Positions 54,648 to 63,861 of a stretch of 64,000 nucleotides of DNA are shown here, piece after piece (positions within the stretch are counted from its first letter, which is position 1; each line of letters begins with the position of its first letter). The position numbers and the translations under genes are program-made. The notes below the pieces were generated by a model, which made no database searches, was not told where the DNA came from, and saw nothing but the letters and a program-made list of their open reading frames with translations. Source of the stretch: Mesoaciditoga sp. (GTDB taxonomy: Bacteria; Thermotogota; Thermotogae; Mesoaciditogales; Mesoaciditogaceae). The stretch covers positions 1-64,000 of the forward strand of contig PNIW01000006.1 of NCBI GenBank assembly GCA_002878315.1. Reading direction: 5' to 3'.

Positions 54648-55793
54648 ATGATAAAGAAATTAAGAATAATGACTCCAGGACCCACGCCAGTACCGGTAGA
54701 CGTTTTGCTTGAAGGGGCACGTGAAACTCTTTATCACAGAAATCCTGAATTTTTAAAGATGTTGGAAACAGCCTCAAATGATCTAAAAAACATTTTTAGA
54801 ACCAATGGACATGTTTTTATTCTTGCCTCTTCAGGAACCGGATCCATGGAGGCGGCGGTGGCAAATACTGTAAATCCGGGGGATAAGGTTATAACAGTAG
54901 TAGGCGGTAAATTCGGTGAGAGATGGGCAGATCTTTGCAAGGCGTACAATGCAAATATGATCGAGTTAGACATTGAATGGGGAGATTACGTAAGACCAGA
55001 ACAGATCGAGAAATTGTTGAAAGAAAACCCAGACGTAAAGGTCGTCTTTACCACCTTAAGCGAGACATCAACTGGCGTTGTTAACGATATAAAGTCCATA
55101 GCCGAGATCGTCAAAAAAACCAATGCCCTTCTTGTGGTTGACGCGGTAAGCGGTATTCTCGCAGAGCCTCTTGAAACCGATCTATGGGGCGTAGATATCG
55201 TTGTTGCAGGATCTCAAAAGGCTTTCATGATGCCTCCTGGACTTGCATTTGTCGCGGTATCAGGAGAAAAGGCGTGGAAAAGAATTGAAGAGGTTAAGTC
55301 TCCAAGATATTATTTCGATCTGAGGGCGTACAAAAAATCCTATACAGATACTCCTTACACGGGAGCGGTAAATCTCGTTTACCAGTTGAACAAGGGCCTT
55401 GAAATGATAAAGTCCGAAGGAATTGAAAATGTATGGGCAAGGCATGCTATCTTTGGAAATGCCGTCAGAAAAGGTGTAAAAGCTTTGGGACTCGAACTTT
55501 TTGCAAAGAAGCCCGGAAATGTAGTAACAGCCGTTAAGGTGCCGGAAGGCGTCGATGGATCGAAATTTTTAAAATTCTGCCGCGAAGAATACGGCATGGT
55601 CTTTTCAGAAGGGCAATCCCAGTTAAAGGGAAAGATCTTCAGAGTCTCAAATCTTGGCTATGTTGATAAACTGGACATAATATCGGCAGTTGCAACAATA
55701 GAGATGGCAATGAACAAATTTGGAAAGAAGGTACCGATGGGAGCAGGCGTGAAGGCTGCAGAAGAAGTTCTTTTGGGAGATGAGAGAGAATGA
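54648..55793 (+). CDS. Class V aminotransferase (serine/alanine-glyoxylate type)
   Basis: PLP enzyme of 381 residues: TPGPTPVPVDVL near the start, SGTGSMEAAVANTV (PLP phosphate site), VVDAVSGILAEP with the PLP-ring Asp, and the Schiff-base Lys in GSQKAFMMPPG. The family covers serine-pyruvate, alanine-glyoxylate and phosphoserine/aspartate activities. The SerA-like gene that follows supports serine synthesis, while the downstream ureide-type enzymes would fit glyoxylate or ureidoglycine transamination. The ATG at 54648 follows AGGAGGAG. First gene of the operon. Confidence 0.9.
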   Translation: MIKKLRIMTPGPTPVPVDVLLEGARETLYHRNPEFLKMLETASNDLKNIFRTNGHVFILASSGTGSMEAAVANTVNPGDKVITVVGGKFGERWADLCKAYNANMIELDIEWGDYVRPEQIEKLLKENPDVKVVFTTLSETSTGVVNDIKSIAEIVKKTNALLVVDAVSGILAEPLETDLWGVDIVVAGSQKAFMMPPGLAFVAVSGEKAWKRIEEVKSPRYYFDLRAYKKSYTDTPYTGAVNLVYQLNKGLEMIKSEGIENVWARHAIFGNAVRKGVKALGLELFAKKPGNVVTAVKVPEGVDGSKFLKFCREEYGMVFSEGQSQLKGKIFRVSNLGYVDKLDIISAVATIEMAMNKFGKKVPMGAGVKAAEEVLLGDERE

Positions 55794-56707
55794 AGTTTAA
55801 AGTTTTGGTTAACGATCCGCTCGCGCCGGACGCGATAAGGATTTTAAAGAACGCGAATTTGGAAGTGGAAGAAAGAGAGTATTCAAAAGAAGATTTACCA
55901 AAACATATTGGTGAATACGACGGGATAATAGTTAGAAGTGCTACAAAGGTTACGAAAGAGGTTATAGAGGCTGGCAAAAAATTAAAGGTCATAGGACGCG
56001 CCGGAGTTGGTCTTGATAACATAGATCTCAATGCGGCCAAAGCGCACAACATACCGGTTTTAAGCACTCCAACCGCAAATGCCATAAGCGTTGCAGAACT
56101 CGTTTTCGGATTTATGATTTCGGTCTCGCGCCATATTGTAACGGGAACTACAACCTTAAGAGATGGAAAGTGGGAAAAGAAAACTCTCGAAGGAGTCGAA
56201 CTGTACGGCAAAACTCTTGGAATAATAGGTTTTGGAAATATAGGGGCAGAGGTTGCGAAAAGAGCCTTTGCATTTGGGATGAAGGTCATAACCTATGATG
56301 TAATTCAAAACAAGCGCGGCCTTGACGTTGAATTTGTTCCTTTAAATGATCTCCTTAAAAATTCAGATTACATAACAGTTCATCTGCCACTTTTAGATTC
56401 AACAAAGCATGTAATATCTGACGAACAATTTTCTATGATGAAAAGATCTGCGATCTTTGTTCATGCGGCCCGCGGTGGGATAGTCGATGACAGAGCGCTT
56501 TTGAACGCTCTAAAGACCGGCAAAATCGCAGGCGCGGCCCTTGATGTTTTTGAATCCGAACCATTGGACGAGATAGGCCGTCAGATCGTATCAATGCCTA
56601 ATGTCGTTGCGACGCCACATCTTGGAGCCTCAACAATAGAGGCACAGGGTCGAGTGGGACGCGAAATAGCGGAAAAAATCGTCGATTTCTTCAAGGGAGT
56701 GAAATAA
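55790..56707 (+). CDS. serA: D-2-hydroxyacid dehydrogenase, SerA-like phosphoglycerate dehydrogenase
   Basis: NAD-dependent dehydrogenase of 305 residues: VIGRAGVGLDNIDL near residue 66, NAD motif LGIIGFGNIGAEVAKRAF near 143, the substrate Arg in VHAARGGIVDDRALL, the Glu in VFESEPLD and the catalytic His in ATPHLGAST. It lacks the C-terminal ACT domain of longer SerA proteins. 3-Phosphoglycerate is the default substrate; hydroxypyruvate or glyoxylate are alternatives. Overlaps the aminotransferase by four bases. Confidence 0.88.
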   Translation: MKFKVLVNDPLAPDAIRILKNANLEVEEREYSKEDLPKHIGEYDGIIVRSATKVTKEVIEAGKKLKVIGRAGVGLDNIDLNAAKAHNIPVLSTPTANAISVAELVFGFMISVSRHIVTGTTTLRDGKWEKKTLEGVELYGKTLGIIGFGNIGAEVAKRAFAFGMKVITYDVIQNKRGLDVEFVPLNDLLKNSDYITVHLPLLDSTKHVISDEQFSMMKRSAIFVHAARGGIVDDRALLNALKTGKIAGAALDVFESEPLDEIGRQIVSMPNVVATPHLGASTIEAQGRVGREIAEKIVDFFKGVK

Positions 56708-57907
56708 ATGGCATCTCCACAGGATATACTGAAAAAGGCATATGAGTATGAAAAAGATGTCGCGCAATTTTTGAGAGACATAGTCGCCATTCCAAGTTAT
56801 TCCGGCCAGGAAAAGGCCGTTGTTGACAGAATCGCGGCAGAGATGAAAAAAGTAGGCTTTGACGAGATCAAAATAGATGGTCTTGGAAATATCTTTGGAA
56901 GAATTGGAAATGGAAAAAAGAAGATCGCGATGGATGCGCATGTCGATGTTGTCGGAGTCGGAGATCCAACTCAGTGGAAACATGACCCATTTAAGGGTAA
57001 AGTGGAAAACGGTATAATCTACGGAAGGGGTGCCGGAGATCAAAAAGCCGGCATGGCCTCCATGGTGTACGCCGGCAAGATAATAAAAGATCTTCACCTT
57101 GAGGGTGATTACACTCTCTACGTTGTCGGATCTGTGATGGAAGAGGAATGCGATGGATTGTGCTGGCAGTACATAGTTAAAGAGGATAAATTTATTCCAG
57201 ATTACGTTGTGATAACAGAGCCTACAAATCTCAATATTTACAGGGGACACAGGGGAAGAATAGAGGTCGAGATCCGGACAAAGGGAAAATCTGCCCATGC
57301 GGCAATGCCTGAACGCGGCGAAAATGCAATTTACAAAATGGCAAGGATAATTTTGGGAATTGAAAAGTTGAACGAGAGACTCAAATCCGATTCTTTCCTC
57401 GGCAAAGGGACAGTTGTTGTATCTCAGATCTTTTTCAAATCTCCTTCTGAAAATGCAGTTGCCGATGAATGTACAATCCATATAGATAGAAGACTCACGG
57501 CAGGAGAGACGAAGGAAAGTGCAATAGAAGAGTTCAAAAAAGTCATAAAGGAAGCAGGAGTTGAGGCCGAAATAATCGAGTTAACCTATCATGGAAAGGC
57601 CTACACGGGTAAGGAATATTCTTCAGAAAAATATTTCAGAACATGGGTTATGGATGAAAATTCCGAAATAGTTCAGGCTGCCGTCAAGTCTTACAGAGAC
57701 CTTTTTGGTTCTGAACCCAAGGTAGACAAATGGAATTTTTCAACCAACGGAGTTGCAACGGCCGGCCTTTTCAAAATACCAACCGTAGGATTTGGACCTG
57801 CCAACGAGATATATGCCCATGGCGTTGACGATCAGGCACCAATTGATCATCTTGTAAAAGCGGCTGCTTTTTATGCATATTTACCTCAAAAAATAGTGAA
57901 GGAGTGA
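56708..57907 (+). CDS. ygeY: YgeY-family M20 metallohydrolase
   Basis: A peptidase-M20-fold hydrolase of 399 residues. Metal-site motifs: DAHVDVVGVGDPTQW near 78, GRGAGDQKAGMAS near 108, the Glu pair in VMEEECDGLCW, VITEPTNL, and the final His in YAHGVDDQAPIDHL. The pattern is that of YgeY, historically called selenium-metabolism hydrolase and lately linked to anaerobic purine breakdown in gut bacteria. It starts directly after the serA stop with no gap, so expression is coupled. Confidence 0.87.
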   Translation: MASPQDILKKAYEYEKDVAQFLRDIVAIPSYSGQEKAVVDRIAAEMKKVGFDEIKIDGLGNIFGRIGNGKKKIAMDAHVDVVGVGDPTQWKHDPFKGKVENGIIYGRGAGDQKAGMASMVYAGKIIKDLHLEGDYTLYVVGSVMEEECDGLCWQYIVKEDKFIPDYVVITEPTNLNIYRGHRGRIEVEIRTKGKSAHAAMPERGENAIYKMARIILGIEKLNERLKSDSFLGKGTVVVSQIFFKSPSENAVADECTIHIDRRLTAGETKESAIEEFKKVIKEAGVEAEIIELTYHGKAYTGKEYSSEKYFRTWVMDENSEIVQAAVKSYRDLFGSEPKVDKWNFSTNGVATAGLFKIPTVGFGPANEIYAHGVDDQAPIDHLVKAAAFYAYLPQKIVKE

Positions 57908-57911
57908 TAAA

Positions 57912-58901
57912 ATGGGTACTTTGTTGCGCGGAAGGCATTTCATCACAACGCAGGATTTTACAAAGGAAGAAATCGATCTGATGTTAGAAACTTCCTTTGA
58001 TTTGAAAAGGAGGTTTGCGAGGGACGAGTTAACACCATGGCTGCTTTATAAAACTGTCTTCATGATCTTTTACGATGAATCTACAAGAACGAGAAACTCG
58101 ATAGAGGCAGGCATAACCCAGTTAGGAGGCCATGCACATTACCTTGTGCCTGAAATGATGCAGGCCGATACAGCCAAGGTTTTGAGCAGATTCGGTCATG
58201 CGATAGCGGTAAGGCACTGCGCGTTTGGACAGGGAAATAAATTTTTGAGAGATCTTGCCGCCAACTCTAATGTTCCTGTTTTAAACCTTCAGGATGATGT
58301 CTACCATCCAATGCAGGTTTTGGCCGATTTAATGACCATTCAGGAAAGGTTTGGAAAGAACCTGAAAGGCCTTAAGGTTGGCATAAGTTGGGCATACGCA
58401 GAAAGCCATCTTAAGCCACTGTCAGTCCCTCAATCCCAGATATTGCTCTTTGCAAGGTATGGAATGGATATAACTCTGGCCTATCCAGAAGGATTTGATC
58501 TAATGCCCGACATAGTCAAACAAGCCAAACTCAATGCCGAAGCCGGTGAGGGTAAATTGACGATAACTCATAATATGGATGAGGCATTCAAAGACGCAGA
58601 CGTAGTCATTCCAAAATCATGGGGTGGATTTTACACGATACCCAATCCTTTGGAGGCAGACAAATACAAAGATAAAATATGGGCCGAGGCCGCAAAGCAT
58701 AAAGACTGGATATGCGATGAAAAAAGAATGAGCCTTACAAAGAAACATTCAGTATACATGCACGCTCTTCCGGCAGATCGTGGAAAGGAAGTTGTTGATT
58801 CCGTCATAGATGGTCCGCATTCAATAGTTTGGGACGAAGCCGAAAACAGACTCCACACCGCAAAGGCCGTTATGGCACTGACAATGGGAGGAAGGCCTTG
58901 A
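57912..58901 (+). CDS. ygeW: Knotted carbamoyltransferase YgeW
   Basis: Trans-carbamoylase-fold protein of 329 residues. The carbamoyl-phosphate loop is ESTRTRNSIEAGITQLGGHA, followed by AVRHCAFGQGNKFLRDLA (altered HPxQ region) and the dock-like MHALPADRGKEVVDSV. These are features of YgeW, whose natural substrate has long been unclear but is proposed to be a ureido compound. AAGGAGTGATAA precedes the ATG; it overlaps the next gene by four bases. It is not the arginine-pathway enzyme by context. Confidence 0.88.
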   Translation: MGTLLRGRHFITTQDFTKEEIDLMLETSFDLKRRFARDELTPWLLYKTVFMIFYDESTRTRNSIEAGITQLGGHAHYLVPEMMQADTAKVLSRFGHAIAVRHCAFGQGNKFLRDLAANSNVPVLNLQDDVYHPMQVLADLMTIQERFGKNLKGLKVGISWAYAESHLKPLSVPQSQILLFARYGMDITLAYPEGFDLMPDIVKQAKLNAEAGEGKLTITHNMDEAFKDADVVIPKSWGGFYTIPNPLEADKYKDKIWAEAAKHKDWICDEKRMSLTKKHSVYMHALPADRGKEVVDSVIDGPHSIVWDEAENRLHTAKAVMALTMGGRP

Positions 58902-60259
58902 ATGATTTAGGAATAATAGGCGGAAAGATTTTTGACGGTGCCAGATCATATATTGCGAATATTTACATCAGAGATGGTTGCATAACAGCGATCACCTCTG
59001 ATTATCTTGAATCAAAAGAAAACTACCCTGCCGTTGGCAAGTACGTCATGCCCGGTCTTATAGATCCGCATGTGCATTTTTCGCTTTCTCTGGGTAAATA
59101 CAGATCGGCAGATGATTTTGAATCGGGATCTATAAGTGCCGCATTTGGAGGGATTACGACTTACATAGATTTTTTGGATCCTGTAACTCACGAAGATGAG
59201 ATAGATGAAAAATTTTTAAAAAGATTAGAAGAGGCAAAAAACTCTCACATAGACTATTCATTCCACATGACAATAGCCCATCCGGACATCGATCCTGTTA
59301 TCCTTGCAAAGCGAACGCTTGCTCTTGGTATAAATAGTATAAAAACCTTTACGACCTACAGCACTTCAAATCGTATGACAGACAATGGATATATTTTAGA
59401 TCTGCTATCGATAACGAAAAAATATGGAATAATCGAAACCTTTCACGCCGAAGACGATGCAATAATACTTCACAGATCAAAGATGAAAAAGAAGCAGTTA
59501 CCCCAAGATCTGCCATTTTTACATCCTTACGAATCTGAGATGTCGGCTGCCATGAGTATAGCGGCAATGGCAAAAATGACAAACGGCCAGGCATATATTG
59601 TTCATAATTCAAGTGGAATCTCAGTCAAAATGATAAAGAAATTAGATGCTTCCGCAAATTTGAGGCTCGAAACGTGTCCTCAATATATCTGCTTAAATGA
59701 TGATTTATATGAAAGAGACGATGCATACCTTTACACTTTAGTGCCTCCTTTAAGATCACGTTTAGAATCAGTCTATCTGCACAAAGCGTTTAAAGACGGA
59801 TCGATCTCGACTGTCGGAACAGATCACTGTCCGTTCAAAAAAGCCGAAAAGTTTGAAAATAGATTTAATTACGACTCTATGCCAAATGGGATCGGTGGAG
59901 TTGAAACTTCTTTCGTTTTGCTCTACAACATGGATCGCTCGGAAAAAAATGTCAATACCCTCGTGAATATGCAGAGTGTCAATGTTGCCGAAACATTTGG
60001 CCTTAAGAACAAGGGAAAAATCGCCATAGGCGCCGATGCAGACATAGCGATCTTCGATCCGTCTGTTAAATGGACCATCAGTATATCAAATCTGCACACG
60101 AAAGCGGACTATACGCCATATGAAGGAACAGATGTGATCGGCAAATTCATTTCTGTCATATCAAGAGGAAGATTCGTCATTAAAGACGGAGAGTTTGTTG
60201 GAAAAAGGCTAAAGGGGAAGTTTGTAAAAAGGAGGAAGGTCTTTTGGCCTACACGATAG
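58898..60259 (+). CDS. Hydantoinase/dihydropyrimidinase-like amidohydrolase
   Basis: Cyclic amidohydrolase of the TIM-barrel metal-dependent class, about 453 residues. Ligands: MPGLIDPHVHF, the carbamylated Lys in IKTFTTYS, HAEDD, YIVHNSS, and the Asp in VGTDHCPFKK. It opens cyclic ureides such as hydantoins or dihydropyrimidines. The TTG start overlaps the ygeW stop (TTGA), with GGAGGAAGG upstream. An equivalent gene (hyuA) accompanies ygeW and ygeY in E. coli. Overlaps ssnA by 16 bases. Confidence 0.87.
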   Translation: MNDLGIIGGKIFDGARSYIANIYIRDGCITAITSDYLESKENYPAVGKYVMPGLIDPHVHFSLSLGKYRSADDFESGSISAAFGGITTYIDFLDPVTHEDEIDEKFLKRLEEAKNSHIDYSFHMTIAHPDIDPVILAKRTLALGINSIKTFTTYSTSNRMTDNGYILDLLSITKKYGIIETFHAEDDAIILHRSKMKKKQLPQDLPFLHPYESEMSAAMSIAAMAKMTNGQAYIVHNSSGISVKMIKKLDASANLRLETCPQYICLNDDLYERDDAYLYTLVPPLRSRLESVYLHKAFKDGSISTVGTDHCPFKKAEKFENRFNYDSMPNGIGGVETSFVLLYNMDRSEKNVNTLVNMQSVNVAETFGLKNKGKIAIGADADIAIFDPSVKWTISISNLHTKADYTPYEGTDVIGKFISVISRGRFVIKDGEFVGKRLKGKFVKRRKVFWPTR

Positions 60260-61530
60260 GAAATGCCATAATTTATACAGGAGATGAAATTATAGAAGAT
60301 GGTTACATCTCCTTTGATGATCGCGTAATCTCGACAGGTAAGATGGATGATTTGAAATCAAAGGTCAATTACGATGCTCACGGAATGCTTTTAATGCCAG
60401 CATGGGTAAATGCGCACACGCATATTTATTCGGCTCTCGCACGGGGAATGAATATTTATTTCAATCCAAAAACATTTACCCAGATACTCGATCAATTATG
60501 GTGGAAACTCGATAGAAATTTGGGCCAGGCCGAAATAGAGGCAAGTGCTTACGCGGCAGCAGCCGATCTTATTCATTCCGGTGTATCGACGATCTTCGAC
60601 CATCATTCAAGTCAGAATTTCATCAAAGGATCTTTGGCAATTTTAAAGAAAGTAATTGTGGATACGGCCGGAATGAGAGGAATTTTTTGTCACGAAACAA
60701 GCGACAGAGATGGAACACAGATCGAATCTATAGAAGAAAATATTGATTTTTACAAATTGAACAGATCCGGAACAGTCGCCGGCATGATGGGATTGCACGC
60801 TTCATTTACCTTAAGTGATACTACCCTAAGAGAGGTTTCAAAAGTATGCGATGGAAAGATACCAATCCACATACATGTTGCGGAAGGAATAGAAGATGAA
60901 GTGTATTCAATAAACGATTACGGTTTGCGAGTAATCGAAAGGCTTGACAAACATGGACTAACCATTCCAAATTCCATCTACGCTCATTGTATACATGTCG
61001 ACGAATCAGAGGCAGAAATGATAGGTAAAAGCAAGGGGTTTATAGCAAACGCAACTCAATCTAATATGAACAACGCCGTTGGTATAGCAGACATAGGAAT
61101 GCTAAGTAAACGCGCAAAGGTAGTTATCGGTGATGATGGATTTGGCTTTTCTCCGCCATTTGATTTGAGAATAACACCTCTCGGTCAAAAGATCGCAAAA
61201 AATTCTCCTACCGCATTTTCGACTTCCGATTTGAAATCCTTAATAGACAATACGTTTGAACTCGCATCAAATCATCTTAACTTAAAATTTGGAAAAATAA
61301 AGACCGAATATGTGGCCGATCTTATGGTAATAGATTACAGATCTCCAACGCCTGTAAGCAAAGAGAATTTCTGGGATCATATATTTTTTGGAATTGGCTC
61401 ACCGGTAAGATCTCTTTTTATAAACGGCAAGCCTGTAATGATAGACGGAGAAATAAAAACATTCGATGAAGATGAGGTAAAAAAAGAGTCTAGAAGAATA
61501 GCCCGGATTTTGTGGAACAAAGTAAAGTAA
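60244..61530 (+). CDS. ssnA: SsnA-type aminohydrolase
   Basis: Amidohydrolase-superfamily deaminase of 428 residues. Metal ligands and active-site groups: NAHTHIYSALARGM near residue 57, IHIHVAEG, IYAHCIHVD and VIGDDGFGFSPPF. The long ALARGM stretch and the GDDG in place of the usual SDG identify the SsnA group. The substrate is unproven; a guanine- or purine-related ring is often suggested. TTG start with AGGAGGAAGG upstream. Co-occurs with hydantoinase, YgeW and YgeY. Confidence 0.86.
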   Translation: MAYTIGNAIIYTGDEIIEDGYISFDDRVISTGKMDDLKSKVNYDAHGMLLMPAWVNAHTHIYSALARGMNIYFNPKTFTQILDQLWWKLDRNLGQAEIEASAYAAAADLIHSGVSTIFDHHSSQNFIKGSLAILKKVIVDTAGMRGIFCHETSDRDGTQIESIEENIDFYKLNRSGTVAGMMGLHASFTLSDTTLREVSKVCDGKIPIHIHVAEGIEDEVYSINDYGLRVIERLDKHGLTIPNSIYAHCIHVDESEAEMIGKSKGFIANATQSNMNNAVGIADIGMLSKRAKVVIGDDGFGFSPPFDLRITPLGQKIAKNSPTAFSTSDLKSLIDNTFELASNHLNLKFGKIKTEYVADLMVIDYRSPTPVSKENFWDHIFFGIGSPVRSLFINGKPVMIDGEIKTFDEDEVKKESRRIARILWNKVK

Positions 61531-61542
61531 GGGGGGAAAAAG

Positions 61543-62622
61543 ATGGATTTCTCTACCGAAATAGCAGGACTTCACCTCGAAAATCCTTTGATGCCGGCGG
61601 CAGGGCCGCTGACTGGTGATGATAAAAAAATGAAATACATTGCCTCTCTCGGAGTAGGCGCAATGGTGACAAAAACGATTTCTACCGAGGCGGCAAAGGT
61701 TCCAAGACCATGTATCGTCGCAACAAAAGATTATGTTGTAAACGCAGAGTTGTGGTCCGAATACGGGCCGGATAAGTGGATAGAGGAATTCTTGCCGGGA
61801 ATCCAGTCTTTAAAGATTCCAAAGATCATAAGCATAGGATATTCAAAATCACAGATAGAATATCTTGTACCGCGTTTAAAGGATTTTGGAGATGCATTCG
61901 AAATCTCGACCCATTACACGGGAAAAGATATTGCACCGATAATCGAGATCGCAAAAAGCGCGATAAGATTATCCAAAAAACCCATATTCATGAAGGTCAG
62001 TCCACACATGCCCGATCCCGTTGAATTCGCGCAAAAAATGAAGGAGGCCGGTATTGCCGGCATAGTCGCGGTTAACTCTTTCGGACCCGTTTATTACGTT
62101 GATCCGAAATTCGGCCATCCGACTCTCGGATCCGAGAACAGATATGGATGGATCTCTGGGCCGATAATAAAGCCCATCGCGCTTTCAATAGTCTTAAGGA
62201 TAAAGCAGAACGTGGATATACCTGTCATTGGGGTGGGAGGGATAAGAACTGCAGACGATCTCGTTGATTTCCTTGAGGTGGGAGCATCAGCCGTTGGAAT
62301 GCTTTCATCTGCTTTGATATACGGCAAAGAACAATACAAAAGGATCGTCGGTGGCCTCGAGATGGCTTTGAAAAAGCGTGGATATTCATCCGTAAAAGAC
62401 GCGATAGCGAGCAAAATTGAAAAAAGATCTCCCGAATTCACGGTAAGAAATCCTCAAATAGATGCCAAAAAATGCACACTTTGTAAAATGTGCGAATATG
62501 TATGCCCTTACTTTGCCATAACCGTAACAGATCATGTTGAGGTTGACAAAAATGCGTGTTTTGGATGCGGCCTGTGTCAGACAAGATGTCCGGTTGATGC
62601 AATAAGCGGCGTGCTTGAATAA
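61543..62622 (+). CDS. Dihydroorotate/dihydropyrimidine dehydrogenase-like protein with 2x[4Fe-4S]
   Basis: 359 residues: an FMN-binding TIM barrel (residues 1-285; LENPLMPAAGPLTGD, VTKTISTEAAKVPRPC, VNSFGPVYY, GVGGIRTADDLVDFLEVGA) and a C-terminal ferredoxin domain with two CxxCxxCxxxCP clusters (CTLCKMCEYVCP, CFGCGLCQTRCP). The NLSCPH-type catalytic loop of dihydropyrimidine dehydrogenases is reduced to STHYTG. It may do the redox job done elsewhere by the N-terminal part of YgfK. GGGGGG-type binding site; last gene of the operon. Confidence 0.85.
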   Translation: MDFSTEIAGLHLENPLMPAAGPLTGDDKKMKYIASLGVGAMVTKTISTEAAKVPRPCIVATKDYVVNAELWSEYGPDKWIEEFLPGIQSLKIPKIISIGYSKSQIEYLVPRLKDFGDAFEISTHYTGKDIAPIIEIAKSAIRLSKKPIFMKVSPHMPDPVEFAQKMKEAGIAGIVAVNSFGPVYYVDPKFGHPTLGSENRYGWISGPIIKPIALSIVLRIKQNVDIPVIGVGGIRTADDLVDFLEVGASAVGMLSSALIYGKEQYKRIVGGLEMALKKRGYSSVKDAIASKIEKRSPEFTVRNPQIDAKKCTLCKMCEYVCPYFAITVTDHVEVDKNACFGCGLCQTRCPVDAISGVLE

Positions 62623-62643
62623 CTTTGCAGTATTATAACAATG

Positions 62644-62675
62644 ATTCCGGCTCAATTGCCGGAATTTATTTTTAT
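62644..62675 (+). terminator. Intrinsic terminator of the YgeY-YgeW operon
   Basis: An 8-bp stem, ATTCCGGC (62644-62651) and GCCGGAAT (62658-62665), with loop TCAATT and a TTTATTTTTAT tail. Confidence 0.9.
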
Positions 62676-62790
62676 GCCAGATAAATAAAGACAGATTTTG
62701 AATATCCATGTAATTTTATGAAATAACAAGATTATTTAATTTATTGTTTATTTTCGACTATATTTGGTAAAAAAACCTGATATTTAGCGT

Positions 62791-62819
62791 TTGATTAGGA
62801 TGGCAAATTATAATATAAT
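62791..62819 (+). promoter_or_regulatory. Consensus promoter of the last LacI gene
   Basis: TTGATT (62791-62796) and TATAAT (62814-62819) are 17 bases apart. The TTG at 62791 could be misread as a start codon in frame with the regulator, but it is the -35 box. Confidence 0.8.
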
Positions 62820-62821
62820 TT

Positions 62822-62837
62822 TTGAAAACGTTTGCAA
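62822..62837. promoter_or_regulatory. Operator of the last LacI gene
   Basis: TTGAAAACGTTTGCAA is palindromic in 14 of 16 positions with an ACGT centre, the classic LacI/GalR-family form. It starts three bases after the -10 box and ends just before the AAGGTG ribosome binding site. Confidence 0.75.
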
Positions 62838-62847
62838 GGTGAAAAGA

Positions 62848-63861
62848 ATGGTAAGCGGAAAGAGCATAAAAGATGTTGCAAAGGTGGCAGGCGTTTCAAT
62901 TTCAACAGTATCAAGGGTTTTAAATGAATCACAAAACGTGAGCGCAGAACTAAAGCAAAAGGTCTTGGATGCCGTCCAAAACCTTGGATATCGTTCAAAT
63001 ACAATTGCTCGTGCCCTAAAGGGTATGCCTACAAAGACCTTAGGGCTTTTGATACCAACAATTGAAAATCCTTTCTTCCCTTCAATGGTAAGAGGCGTTC
63101 AAGACGAGGCGCACCGGAACGGATATTCAGTCTTTCTTTGCAACACCGATGGATCTCGAATTATAGAGGAAACACAATTTAAATTATTGCTTGATAAAAA
63201 AGTCGACGGTATAATACTTGTTGCCTCCAAGTACACAACAAGATATTTAAAAAATGGAATGGAATTTCCGATCGTCATGATCGATAGGTACGTTAATTCA
63301 CCGAATTTCTCCTATGTGACCGTTGATCATACCATTGGAATAAGGCTTGCAATCGAACATCTCTACTCTCTCGGCCACAGAAAAATAGCATTTCTCGGAT
63401 CAAAACTGCTTTCATCCGGAGCAAGAGAACGTTTTCAATCATATAAAAGATACATCGAAGAATTCAAAATGAAATTCGACGATTCACTCATAATTCTGGG
63501 AGAATACACTTATGAAAGTGGCATAAAAATGGTTGAAGAGTTGATGAAAAGAAAAGTAAAGTTCGATTCAATTTTATGCGGAAATGATCTCATAGCATTC
63601 GGTGTTATCGAGGGATTAAAAAAATATGGAATAAAGGTTCCAAAAGATGTTTCTGTTGTTGGATACGATGATATAACTTTTTCTTCTTACCATAATCCTA
63701 AATTGACAACGATACGCCAGCCAACTTACGAAGTTGGACAGATGGCCACAAGAATAGTCATAGACATGATCTCAGGCGTAGATAGAAGAGTCAAACATAT
63801 AAAGATAGAACCTTCCCTTGTAATCAGAGAAACAACACGCAAAAGAGGAAGTGAAATTTAA
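62848..63861 (+). CDS. LacI-family regulator upstream of a sugar ABC transporter
   Basis: 337 residues: helix-turn-helix [20 protein letters not shown] near the start, hinge, then ligand domain ([20 protein letters not shown] near 62; [18 protein letters not shown] near 275). The ATG at 62848 has AAGGTG six bases upstream and lies downstream of promoter and operator; an in-frame TTG at 62791 is rejected. It overlaps the ABC ATPase gene by one base (TAATG), so it probably controls a ribose/galactose/xylose-type transporter. Confidence 0.92.
   Translation: MVSGKSIKDVAKVAGVSISTVSRVLNESQNVSAELKQKVLDAVQNLGYRSNTIARALKGMPTKTLGLLIPTIENPFFPSMVRGVQDEAHRNGYSVFLCNTDGSRIIEETQFKLLLDKKVDGIILVASKYTTRYLKNGMEFPIVMIDRYVNSPNFSYVTVDHTIGIRLAIEHLYSLGHRKIAFLGSKLLSSGARERFQSYKRYIEEFKMKFDDSLIILGEYTYESGIKMVEELMKRKVKFDSILCGNDLIAFGVIEGLKKYGIKVPKDVSVVGYDDITFSSYHNPKLTTIRQPTYEVGQMATRIVIDMISGVDRRVKHIKIEPSLVIRETTRKRGSEI

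Noticed and set aside
62791-62847. In-frame TTG start giving the last LacI regulator 19 extra residues
   Set aside because: The TTG is the -35 box of a 17-base-spaced promoter, the operator lies in the same stretch, and the ATG at 62848 has a proper ribosome binding site.
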